From positions 7,305 through 13,357 of the forward strand of contig QHBV01000254.1 in NCBI GenBank assembly GCA_003244035.1: a DNA stretch of 6,053 nt, read 5' to 3'. The translations under genes were made by a program, and so were the position numbers. Below are positions 1 through 5,328 of this stretch, in pieces. This DNA is from Solirubrobacterales bacterium (GTDB taxonomy: Bacteria > Actinomycetota > Thermoleophilia > Solirubrobacterales > Solirubrobacteraceae). Within the stretch, counting starts at the first letter, position 1, and the number at the start of each line of letters is the position of its first letter. The notes beneath the pieces were generated by a model. It was not told where the DNA came from. It was given only the letters and a program-made list of their open reading frames with translations, and made no database searches.

Positions 1-93
1 CCCAGGCATCTCCGAGTAGAGAGGCACGCCACGGTTCACAGGCTACATAAACTTCAAGCAGATATGAAATCTACGTCTAGTGCGGACATTTGA
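1..93 (+). other. Upstream region of the MarR-type gene; possible 3' end of a preceding ORF
   Basis: Frame 1 is open from the window edge to a TGA at 91-93. That TGA overlaps the TTG start (90-92) of the next gene in a 4-nt TTGA arrangement typical of translational coupling. An ATG at 64 in the same frame would give a 9-codon mini-ORF. Codon third positions here are AT-rich compared with the real genes of the window, and 30 open codons can arise by chance, so the upstream gene is only a possibility. The stretch at about 44-75 is AT-rich and holds a weak inverted repeat (TTCA at 53-56, TGAA at 65-68), where a promoter or autoregulatory site could also lie. No convincing -35/-10 pair was found. 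Confidence 0.2.
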
Positions 94-587
94 CATCAGC
101 TCACTCCAACAGTGACGGGGCTGTGCGACGGTTCGTTGAGAGCTTCGCCTCAGCGCTCGTCGACGCCGGGCTACCGCAGATGCCAGCGCTTGTGTTCGTC
201 GCTTTGCTGGCAACCGATTCCGGCGGGCTCACCGCCGAGGAACTCGCCGCACAACTGCAAGTCAGCCGCGCCGCGATCTCAGGCGCGGTGAACTACCTCA
301 GCCCCGTCGGGCTGATCACCCGCGAGCGCCAGCCCGGCACCCGCCGCTACCGCTACGTCCTCCAGGACCCCACCTGGTTCGAGCTCGTCGTCCGCCGCGA
401 GCGACTACTTGACCGCTGGATCACCACCACCCGCGACGGCATCAACGCGCTCGGACCCACAACACCCGCCGGACAGCGACTCGCCGAATCGCTCGCCTTC
501 GTCGAGTTCCTGCAGCGCGAAATGCCGGCGATGCTGACGCGCTGGCGAGAGCTACAGACCAACAACCCACGGCGCAAATCAACCTGA
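90..587 (+). CDS. MarR/GbsR-type winged-helix transcriptional regulator
   Basis: A 165-residue protein that probably acts as a dimeric DNA-binding repressor in the cytoplasm. Residues about 33-92 form the winged helix: a helical lead-in (MPALVFVALLA), then LTAEELAAQLQVS and the recognition helix SRAAISGAVNYL at about 59-70, then a basic wing (RERQPGTRRYRYVL, 78-91). Residues 95-155 are helical with many aromatic and charged positions, as expected for the dimerisation part of the MarR/GbsR group. The length is typical. The start is TTG at 90, with only a weak GGA upstream; a GTG at 123 or ATG at 180 would shorten the N-terminus, and the ATG would cut into the helix before the winged helix. No transporter or enzyme gene that it might control lies in the window; such a partner could lie to the left of base 1. 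The family call is fairly sure, the ligand and target are unknown. Confidence 0.82.
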   Translation: MTSAHSNSDGAVRRFVESFASALVDAGLPQMPALVFVALLATDSGGLTAEELAAQLQVSRAAISGAVNYLSPVGLITRERQPGTRRYRYVLQDPTWFELVVRRERLLDRWITTTRDGINALGPTTPAGQRLAESLAFVEFLQREMPAMLTRWRELQTNNPRRKST

Positions 588-875
588 CCCGTACCTGGCC
601 CAATGACACACAGGCGTGTCCGCTCGACCGACCGTAAGCCGTCCGCCGGCCCACTCTCCTCCGGGTGACGCTCCGGATGCCCGCCCGCTGGCCCTGGCCT
701 TGGCATGTCCGAACAGCACCGATCGCGCGGCTACCAGGGCCTCGACTGGCCCCACCAGCCTCAGCGAACTCCGCGTGAGACCCGACGCTCGGCTGACGGG
801 CGCGTCACCCGGACCCCACCGAGCCACGAAACCGCGACTACGAGAGCATCGACGATCGAACGGTGGATCGAGGCG
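588..875. other. Intergenic stretch of about 290 bp with no supported gene
   Basis: No reading frame here looks like a protein: the ORFs that cross it give Arg/Pro/Ser-rich shadow translations with no domain, and they run into other genes. It holds a 12-bp inverted repeat (listed separately), a local hairpin TGACG-GGCG-CGTCA at 794-807, and a weak hairpin at 605-620 shortly after the regulator gene that lacks a T-tract. I see no tRNA-like or riboswitch-like fold that I can name. Confidence 0.5.
660..813. repeat. 12-bp perfect inverted repeat with 130-bp spacer
   Basis: TCCGGGTGACGC at 660-671 is the exact reverse complement of GCGTCACCCGGA at 802-813. The right arm can also pair locally, because TGACG at 794-798 pairs with CGTCA at 803-807, so the long-range pairing and the local hairpin exclude each other. 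Bases directly outside the arms do not form a target-site duplication, so a transposon-like origin is not supported by the flanks. Confidence 0.6.
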
Positions 876-881
876 TAGTAT
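876..881 (+). promoter_or_regulatory. Candidate -10 box for a leaderless transcript
   Basis: TAGTAT fits the actinobacterial TANNNT -10 pattern and ends 6 nt before the ATG at 888, so transcription would begin at or next to the start codon. No good -35 hexamer is present at 16-18 nt upstream. The only purine-rich element (GAGG, 870-873) is 14 nt from the ATG, too far for a standard ribosome binding site. Confidence 0.35.
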
Positions 882-887
882 TGCCCC

Positions 888-1082
888 ATGCGGTTCACGT
901 TGCACAGCACAATTTTCAGGTTGGTCCTCGGCGCTGTCGTCCTGGCGATCGTGATCCCAGTTTGGGCGAGTGGGCACCACCCGATGTGGCCCGTTTCGGT
1001 CATGACGATCGTCGTCGTGGCTGTGATCGGAATCCTGTTGGCGCGTCGGCCGCGACTGCGGGGATGGCTGCGTGCCCGATGA
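888..1082 (+). CDS. Small two-helix membrane protein, function unknown
   Basis: A 64-residue ORF with two hydrophobic segments, about residues 9-27 (IFRLVLGAVVLAIVIPVWA) and 36-52 (VSVMTIVVVAVIGILLA). They are joined by a short loop (SGHHPMWP) containing two His and a Trp. Arginines lie before the first helix (R2, R11) and make up much of the tail (RRPRLRGWLRAR), so by the positive-inside rule both ends should face the cytoplasm with a hairpin topology. I do not recognise the family. It is convergent with the lipoprotein gene at 1148-1507. The regular helix-loop-helix pattern and basic end favour a real gene over a chance ORF, but there is no clear ribosome binding site, and translation may depend on a leaderless message from the -10 box at 876. 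Confidence 0.55.
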   Translation: MRFTLHSTIFRLVLGAVVLAIVIPVWASGHHPMWPVSVMTIVVVAVIGILLARRPRLRGWLRAR

Positions 1083-1100
1083 CCGGCCCGTTCTCGAGAG

Positions 1101-1124
1101 CCTCAGCGGGCTTGTCCGGCGAGG
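1101..1124. terminator. Weak hairpin between convergent genes
   Basis: CCTC at 1101-1104 pairs with GAGG at 1121-1124. After a two-base internal mismatch, CGGGC can pair with GTCCG near the loop. It lies in the 65-bp gap between the stops of the small membrane protein and the lipoprotein, where a bidirectional terminator would be expected, but no T-tract follows on either strand. Confidence 0.25.
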
Positions 1125-1147
1125 CCGCGGTCGATCGCATCCCCTCA

Positions 1148-1507
1148 CTACGAGCAGATGAACGGCGGTCGGGCACGGTCGGTCCGGTCGAAGATCACCG
1201 TGCCCGCGGCGGACGTGAACCGGGCGGTCTTGGCGTTCGTGAAGGTCAAGGTCCCAGGCTGAAACGGGTTGGCCCAACCGGCGGGAGGGTTGCCGTTGCC
1301 GTCGGACAGCGGGTGCTGCGCCCGCCAGAACGTGCCCTTGATCCTGGCCCACTCGATCCCACAATGCGTGTAGAGCTGATACGGGATCGCCCTAGCCTCG
1401 AGCGGTGGGGCGACTCGGCCAGGCGTGGAGGTGCGGTGAGCCGCGCCCGCCCCGCATCCGACGACGAACAGCATCGCCATCAGCGCGATCGGGGTAGAAC
1501 TCTTCAT
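1148..1507 (-). CDS. Small secreted lipoprotein, conserved-hypothetical type
   Basis: A 119-residue protein with a lipoprotein signal peptide: short basic start (MKSS), hydrophobic stretch at about 7-16 (IALMAMLFVV) and lipobox V-V-G-C with the acylated cysteine at 18. It should be exported, lipidated and held on the outer face of the cytoplasmic membrane. After a flexible Thr/Pro-rich linker (about 19-40) comes a small domain with Y43, THCG (47-50) and the run DGNGNPPAGWANPFQPGTL (69-87). It ends in a final cysteine at 118. C49 and C118 are the only other cysteines and may form a disulfide. The DGxGNPPxGWxNPxQ pattern resembles small actinobacterial hypothetical lipoproteins as I remember them; no function can be assigned. 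The start is ATG at 1507, with a poor ribosome binding site (TGGGTG). Confidence 0.75.
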   Translation of the reverse strand: MKSSTPIALMAMLFVVGCGAGAAHRTSTPGRVAPPLEARAIPYQLYTHCGIEWARIKGTFWRAQHPLSDGNGNPPAGWANPFQPGTLTFTNAKTARFTSAAGTVIFDRTDRARPPFICS

Positions 1508-1674
1508 CGCACCCAGGTTACGTCAGAGCATGACACCCATCATTGGACGCCACCAGACATGGCCCACGGGCACGGGGCGCAGGTCACCGACTGGGCGGCG
1601 CCTTGAGCGCGGAGCTTCTATAGCGCTTCCATCGGGCCTCGCCGGTGCCGCCCACGTCGACGACGAACATCAGA

Positions 1675-1696
1675 ATCGCCAGGCACCACGGGCGAT
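1675..1696 (-). terminator. Possible hairpin downstream of tRNA-Ile
   Basis: ATCGCC at 1675-1680 and GGCGAT at 1691-1696 form a perfect 6-bp stem with a 10-nt loop, starting 7 nt past the 3' end of the tRNA. Only a short T-containing run (TCTGATGTT) follows on the minus strand, so termination or 3'-end processing is a guess. Confidence 0.3.
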
Positions 1697-1703
1697 CGGC
1701 GAG

Positions 1704-1777
<74 letters not shown>

Positions 1778-1843
1778 TGGTGGTCCGACACAGCCCGAGT
1801 GAAGCATGGTCCGCCGCCGGCGCTTGACCCGATCCGCGTTCCA

Positions 1844-1849
1844 ATTCTA
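1844..1849 (-). promoter_or_regulatory. Candidate -10 box for tRNA-Ile
   Basis: The minus strand reads TAGAAT here, a close match to a sigma-70/SigA -10 element, in an AT-rich island (GATAGAATTGG) within GC-rich sequence. The predicted start would give a leader of about 60 nt before the tRNA. No matching -35 element is evident. Confidence 0.3.
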
Positions 1850-1890
1850 TCCTGGTGCGCATTCGTCTTGGCCCCGCCGGTGTCCCCTTC

Positions 1891-1909
1891 GCCCGCTGGC
1901 GGAGCGGGC
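1891..1909 (-). terminator. GC hairpin after parB
   Basis: A perfect 7-bp stem (GCCCGCT at 1891-1897 with AGCGGGC at 1903-1909) encloses a 5-nt loop and lies 33 nt beyond the parB stop. There is no T-tract on either strand. Actinobacterial terminators often lack one, and the position at the end of a dense operon before an independently placed tRNA fits the role. Confidence 0.5.
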
Positions 1910-1942
1910 CACCCGTCGGCCCAGGATCGCGCGGCCGCAGAG

Positions 1943-2827
1943 TCAGGCCGCGGCACCGACGCGCAGCCGGCGCGCAAGCTCGAGCGCGTCCTCAAGCGAG
2001 TCGAAGCTCACCTGGGCCCGATAGCCGCGACCGGCGATGTGAACCTCGACGCTTGCACCCAGCGCCTCGCCGAGCGCCTCCGCGATCTGTTCGATCGCAG
2101 CCTCCTGATCGGGATGCGCGTCGGCGCTGCGTGGCGTCCGGAGCTTGCGGGCCGAGCGGGTGCCACCCGCCTGCCGTGCGCGAGCCTCGAGCTCGCGCAC
2201 CGACCAACCGCGACCGACGGCTTCCCGGGCAAGGCTTCGGCGCAGGGCGTGGTCCTCGGCGAGCAGCAGCGCGCGCCCATGCCCCTCGCTCAACTCGCCT
2301 CGTTCGATCAGCTCCACGGACTCGTCGGGCAGGTCGAGCAAGCGAATCAAGTTGGACACCGCGACCCGGCTGCGGCCGACGCGCAGCCCAACCTCCTCGC
2401 GGGTCAAGCCAAGCTCCTCGACCAGTGCGACGCATGCCCGGGCTTCCTCGATCGGGGACAGATCCTCGCGCGCCATGTTCTCGATCAACGCGAGCTCGAG
2501 CGAGGCGGGATCCTCATACCGGCGTACGACCGCCGGGATCGTGTCGAGCTCGGCGATCCGAGCGGCTCGCCACCGCCGCTCCCCAGCGAGCAGCTCGTAG
2601 CGGCCCCCCACGCGCGGGCGGACCAGCACCGGCTGGAGCATCCCGCGCTCGCGGATCGACGCCGCGAGCGCAAGCAATGCGCCCTCATCGAAGGAGCGCC
2701 GCGGCTGCTGGGGGTTCGGTCCGATCAGCTCAACCGGAATCGCTCGCAGCTCCTCGGAGTCATCCTTGGGCGCCACCGACAGGATTGCCGCAAGGCCCCG
2801 GCCCATCCCCTTTTGCCGCTCAGCCAC
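1943..2827 (-). CDS. parB: Chromosome partitioning protein ParB (CTPase clamp)
   Basis: ParB binds centromere-like parS sites near the origin, uses CTP to close into a clamp that slides along DNA, and guides origin segregation with ParA. With the chosen start the protein has 294 residues. The N-terminal end has GMGRGLAAIL (7-16), the ParA-contacting type of motif. The ParB/Spo0J nuclease-like CTP-binding domain runs about 28-120, with NPQQPRRSF (38-46), the GERRWRAAR box (82-90) and ENMAREDLSPIEEA (116-129). The parS-reading helix-turn-helix is at about 142-164 (TREEVGLRVGRSRVAVSNLI), followed by LSEGHGRALL. A linker leads to a C-terminal dimerisation region at about 240-290. The GTG start at 2827 is preferred over farther upstream codons because AAAGGAAG lies 9 nt before it and the protein then begins MAERQKGMGRG. 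It overlaps the parA stop by 8 nt, implying coupled translation. Confidence 0.95.
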   Translation of the reverse strand: MAERQKGMGRGLAAILSVAPKDDSEELRAIPVELIGPNPQQPRRSFDEGALLALAASIRERGMLQPVLVRPRVGGRYELLAGERRWRAARIAELDTIPAVVRRYEDPASLELALIENMAREDLSPIEEARACVALVEELGLTREEVGLRVGRSRVAVSNLIRLLDLPDESVELIERGELSEGHGRALLLAEDHALRRSLAREAVGRGWSVRELEARARQAGGTRSARKLRTPRSADAHPDQEAAIEQIAEALGEALGASVEVHIAGRGYRAQVSFDSLEDALELARRLRVGAAA

Positions 2828-3578
2828 GAGCAGCCACTTCCTTTGCAAGCGCGAAGTACGCATCCGCGCCGGCGCAGTGGGGATCGTGGTGGGTGACGGG
2901 CCTGCCAAAGCTCGGTGCTTCGCCAATCCGTACGTTGCGCGGTATCACCGTATCGAACACCAGTTCGGGAAAATGGGTGCGAACCTCTCGCTCGACATCC
3001 TGCGCCAACCGTGTCCGGCCGTCGTGCATCGTCAGCAGCATCCCCGCAACCGTCAGCCTTGGGTTCAGCTCTCGCTGGATCAGCGCCAGCGTGTCGAGCA
3101 GCCCCGCGAGCCCCTCGAGCGCGAAGTACTCGGCCTGCACCGGCACGATCACGCGATCCGCGGCCACCAGGGCGTTGACGGTGAGCGGTCCGAGCGACGG
3201 CGGGCAATCGAGCAGAATGAACGCAAAGCGCGCACGGATCGGTTCGAGTGCCCTGCGCAACGTGCCCTCCGACCCCGCGACACGCGGCAGCTCGACCGTT
3301 GCGCCCGCGAGGTCTGGACCCGCGGGCGCAACCCAGAGATGCTCGATCATCGTTGGGAGCACGACCTCCTCAAGCGTCACCGAGCCGACCAAGGCGTCGT
3401 AGACGGTGGCGCGAGCGTCTTTCGCGAGGCCGAGCCCGACAGTCGCGTTGCACTGCGGGTCGATGTCGACCAGGAGCACGTCATAGCCTGCTTCCGCCAC
3501 GCACGCGGCCAGGTTGATCGCGGTGGTTGTCTTGCCGACCCCGCCCTTCTGGTTTGCGATCGCGTACGCAGTGCCCAT
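2820..3578 (-). CDS. parA: Chromosome partitioning ATPase ParA (Soj type)
   Basis: A deviant-Walker ATPase that dimerises on ATP, binds the nucleoid non-specifically and is stripped off by ParB, pulling origins apart. The 252-residue product has the P-loop KGGVGKTT (11-18, with the signature lysine K11 and catalytic K16), the A' motif VDIDPQ (37-42), Walker B ILLDCPP (121-127) and the usual IPRNVRIGEAPSFG segment (212-225). It lacks an N-terminal helix-turn-helix, so it is the short chromosomal Soj form and not a plasmid type with its own operator-binding domain. The ATG at 3578 is chosen over the GTG at 3590 because GGGGG (3584-3588) is well placed before it and family members start just before AIANQKGG. 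It lies 13 nt after rsmG and runs into parB. One oddity is HHDPHCAGADAY near the end, where a YDP-type motif is usual. Confidence 0.96.
   Translation of the reverse strand: MGTAYAIANQKGGVGKTTTAINLAACVAEAGYDVLLVDIDPQCNATVGLGLAKDARATVYDALVGSVTLEEVVLPTMIEHLWVAPAGPDLAGATVELPRVAGSEGTLRRALEPIRARFAFILLDCPPSLGPLTVNALVAADRVIVPVQAEYFALEGLAGLLDTLALIQRELNPRLTVAGMLLTMHDGRTRLAQDVEREVRTHFPELVFDTVIPRNVRIGEAPSFGRPVTHHDPHCAGADAYFALAKEVAARG
2837..2844 (-). promoter_or_regulatory. Ribosome binding site of parB inside parA
   Basis: The minus strand reads AAAGGAAG, the best Shine-Dalgarno match seen in this operon, 9 nt before the GTG at 2827. It lies in the last codons of parA and decides the parB start. Confidence 0.7.
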
Positions 3579-3591
3579 CGACGCCCCCACG

Positions 3592-4353
3592 CTAGCGCCG
3601 AACTCGCTCAGACGTGCTCACGCCGCGCCCACCGCGTCCCAGCGGACGCTTCTGGGCCATGCCCGGCCGCCGGGGAAAGCCATCCGGGGTTTCGCGAACC
3701 TTCCTCATCAGGTGTAGATGGCGCCGCTCAGAGCCGCGGTATGGCGTGACCGGCATTGGCGTGGACACCTCGAGCCCCAACACCGCCGCCGCGCACACAC
3801 CCGCGCGCTCGACCTCGGGATCGCGCCGGCCCCGCCACGCCACCAGCGTCCCCCCGGGCGAGAGCAGTGGTGCCGCGTACTCGGCAACGACCGCCAGCGA
3901 AGCAAGCGCTCTTGCTGTGACCAGATCGGAGCGACCCAAGCCGCTTTGCCACGACTCCGCCCGCAGGTGCACGCAGCGGGCATTGGTGATCCCACAACCG
4001 ATGATCGCCCGTTCGATGAAGCCGCACTTCTGCGCGTTGCTCTCCACCAGCACTACTTCAGACCGGGGCAGCGCGATCGCGAGTGCAAGCCCGGGCATTC
4101 CGGGACCCGCACCGAGATCCGTTATCGCCTGGGCTTTACGAACGGCCACGCACTCGAGCGCCACCAAGGAGTCCGCGAGATGGCGCTCCAGTGCCTTGCG
4201 GCGGTCTCGAAGTGCGGTCGGCGCACGGGGGTCGACGGCAAGAAGCTCCAGGAGCCTCGACAGCTGATCGGCGGCGGGAGCCGAGAGCCCGTAGCGATGG
4301 ACAAGGGCCGCGATCCCCGACCTTGCTTGCCGGTCGGCGGTGAGACGCGTCAC
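3592..4353 (-). CDS. rsmG: 16S rRNA (guanine-N7) methyltransferase RsmG (GidB)
   Basis: A cytoplasmic SAM-dependent enzyme that makes m7G at the 530-loop position (G527, E. coli numbering) of 16S rRNA; loss in other bacteria gives low-level streptomycin resistance. The 253-residue protein has the family signature HLADSL (58-63), the SAM-binding glycine loop DLGAGPGMPGLALAI (79-93), the acidic strand end LVESNAQKCGFIE (102-114), VTARALASL (145-153) and the C-terminal YRGSERRHLHLMRK (205-218). A tail follows with TPDGFPRRPGMAQKRPLG (222-239), similar to the TPxxxPRxxGxPxKxPL ending of RsmG, and a short extra basic end. The start is GTG at 4353, only 3 nt after the preceding gene's stop, with a modest CTGGA before it, so translation is probably coupled. 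No earlier ATG exists in frame. Confidence 0.95.
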   Translation of the reverse strand: MTRLTADRQARSGIAALVHRYGLSAPAADQLSRLLELLAVDPRAPTALRDRRKALERHLADSLVALECVAVRKAQAITDLGAGPGMPGLALAIALPRSEVVLVESNAQKCGFIERAIIGCGITNARCVHLRAESWQSGLGRSDLVTARALASLAVVAEYAAPLLSPGGTLVAWRGRRDPEVERAGVCAAAVLGLEVSTPMPVTPYRGSERRHLHLMRKVRETPDGFPRRPGMAQKRPLGRGGRGVSTSERVRR

Positions 4354-4356
4354 CGC

Positions 4357-4719
4357 TCAGTCCAGCTCACGAGCCCGCTCGCGGTTGATGTAACCGGCGT
4401 AGCGCTCGCACATCGACTGGAGCCGGCTCGCAGCATGCGCGTCGAGCCGATCGTGGATCTCCTGCTCGAGCAGGGGCAGGACCTCCGTGACCAGCGGCCT
4501 GCCCCGCGCCATCCACTGGTAGTACGAGCGTCCACCATGGTGATAGGGACCGTAAAGGCGAGTGTCCGGGAAACGTTCCACCAGCCACCGAAACACGGCT
4601 TCGTGGCGCACGTGCATCCGCAAGGTCACCTGTGGTTGCTTGCCGTCGCCCCCAAACGAGCCCTCGCCGATCAGGAGGCCGACGATCACGCCCCGGTCGA
4701 ATTCAGAGAGCGGTCGCAT
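4357..4719 (-). CDS. Free-standing LAGLIDADG-fold protein in the jag-rsmG interval
   Basis: A 120-residue protein with one LAGLIDADG-like motif near its start, IVGLLIGEGSF (12-22). This matches the GLIxGEGSF variant of homing endonucleases, with the metal-binding acidic residue kept as E19. The sequence after it fits a single LAGLIDADG domain: a strand VTLRMHVR (31-38), helix EAVFRWLVERF (40-50), strand SYYQWMA (65-71), and helix LVTEVLPLLE (76-85). The end is charged and helical (to D120). One motif means it would have to act as a homodimer. It is not inside an intron or intein: jag upstream and rsmG downstream are intact, and it is spaced 3 nt from rsmG like a normal operon gene. It could be a nuclease or, like WhiA, a domesticated DNA-binding protein. 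The ATG at 4719 has no clear Shine-Dalgarno sequence. The fold call is fairly good; the function is unknown. Confidence 0.7.
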   Translation of the reverse strand: MRPLSEFDRGVIVGLLIGEGSFGGDGKQPQVTLRMHVRHEAVFRWLVERFPDTRLYGPYHHGGRSYYQWMARGRPLVTEVLPLLEQEIHDRLDAHAASRLQSMCERYAGYINRERARELD

Positions 4720-4760
4720 CCGGCTTTGGCAATTGGGACCGGCTGGCGGAGAAAACAGGT

Positions 4761-4789
4761 TGTTTCACCGTAGGGAAACACGTGAAACG
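4761..4789. repeat. Split parS-like cluster upstream of the LAGLIDADG-like gene
   Basis: Canonical parS is TGTTTCACGTGAAACA. Here one exact half, TGTTTCAC, is at 4761-4768 and the other, GTGAAAC, at 4782-4788, separated by 13 bp. Between them lies GAAACA (4775-4780), which also pairs with TGTTTC (4761-4766) across an 8-bp spacer where parS has 4. The CACGTG core is at 4779-4784, and around it 11 of 16 parS positions match, with the left arm degenerate. On the minus strand the 7-bp arms form a hairpin followed by a T-rich run, so it could also act as a terminator after jag. Confidence 0.5.
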
Positions 4790-4804
4790 GCAGCCCGGTC
4801 TCGG

Positions 4805-5326
4805 CTACGCCACCAACGGTGCAACGACGAGTCGGCGATCGGGTTCCTCTCCTTGGCTGTAGGTCTCGACATCACGCCGAGACTTCAGATGCTCGTGGAC
4901 AATCTTTCGCTCGAGCGCGCTCATTGCCTCCAGCTCGATCGACCTGTGATCGGATGTGGCCCTCTCTGCTGCCTGATCCCCCGCAGCGCGAAGCGCAACT
5001 GCACGTCGTTCCCGATAGCCAGCTGCATCGACGATCACCCTTCCGCGGGCCTCGGTGGCGCGGTGCGCGGTCCGATAGGCGAGGTGCTGAATTGCGTCGA
5101 TTGTCCTGCCACGAGCTCCAATCAAGGACCCAAGTTCGGCACCGATGAACTGCGCCGACACGCCTTGATCGTCCTCGTGCACGTCGACCGACGTTTCCAC
5201 CCCGAGCTCCTCTGCAATGCGCAGCATCAATGCGCGCACGCGCACAGCGGCATCGCTGATCGCCGGCGCCTGATCCGCGGAGAGCGGGACACTCTGCTCA
5301 CCCTCACGATTACTCGTCGTCTCCAT
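4805..5326 (-). CDS. jag: KH and R3H domain RNA-binding protein Jag/KhpB
   Basis: A single-stranded nucleic acid binding protein; in Gram-positive bacteria KhpB pairs with KhpA and influences cell division and envelope growth through RNA targets. The 173-residue product has a KH domain at about 27-102 with GxxG as IGARGRTIDAIQHLAYR (69-85), and an R3H domain at about 108-170 with the R-x3-H core R140/H144 in ALERKIVHEHL, followed by VETYSQGEEPDRRLVV (153-168). The N-terminal Jag_N domain of the Firmicutes protein is absent; only about 25 polar, low-complexity residues come before the KH domain, as in other actinobacterial members. The ATG at 5326 lies 2 nt after the yidC stop, so the two are probably translated together. 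This is the standard location for jag. Confidence 0.93.
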   Translation of the reverse strand: METTSNREGEQSVPLSADQAPAISDAAVRVRALMLRIAEELGVETSVDVHEDDQGVSAQFIGAELGSLIGARGRTIDAIQHLAYRTAHRATEARGRVIVDAAGYRERRAVALRAAGDQAAERATSDHRSIELEAMSALERKIVHEHLKSRRDVETYSQGEEPDRRLVVAPLVA

Positions 5327-5328
5327 GC

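Noticed and set aside
579..1364. 261-codon minus-strand ORF
   Set aside because: Arg/Pro-rich out-of-frame reading through the lipoprotein gene and the intergenic stretch; no start signal or domain.
863..1606. 247-codon plus-strand ORF
   Set aside because: Overlaps the small membrane gene in another frame and runs antisense to the lipoprotein; composition is that of a shadow frame.
1584..1670. Minus-strand 28-codon ORF beginning MFVVDVGGTGEARW
   Set aside because: GC-rich third positions and a gene-like start made it tempting as a micro-ORF or gene remnant, but its frame stays open back into the tRNA, there is no ribosome binding site and no family I know.
1799..2896. 365-codon plus-strand ORF
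   Set aside because: Antisense shadow of parB; no recognisable motif.
2828..2926. Extended parB start with 33 extra residues
   Set aside because: It would overlap parA by over 100 nt, the extra residues are not ParB-like, and a strong ribosome binding site sits before the GTG at 2827.
1855..3402. 515-codon plus-strand ORF across parA and parB
   Set aside because: Arg/Pro/Ser-rich translation with no domain, antisense to two clear genes; a product of high-GC third positions.
3686..3700. Palindrome-like GGTTTCGCGAACC in rsmG
   Set aside because: Lacks the CACGTG core of parS and is explained by the coding sequence.
2766..3749. 327-codon plus-strand ORF
   Set aside because: Antisense shadow of parA and the end of rsmG.
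3718..4773. 351-codon plus-strand ORF
   Set aside because: Antisense to rsmG and the LAGLIDADG-like gene; no domain and low-complexity basic composition.
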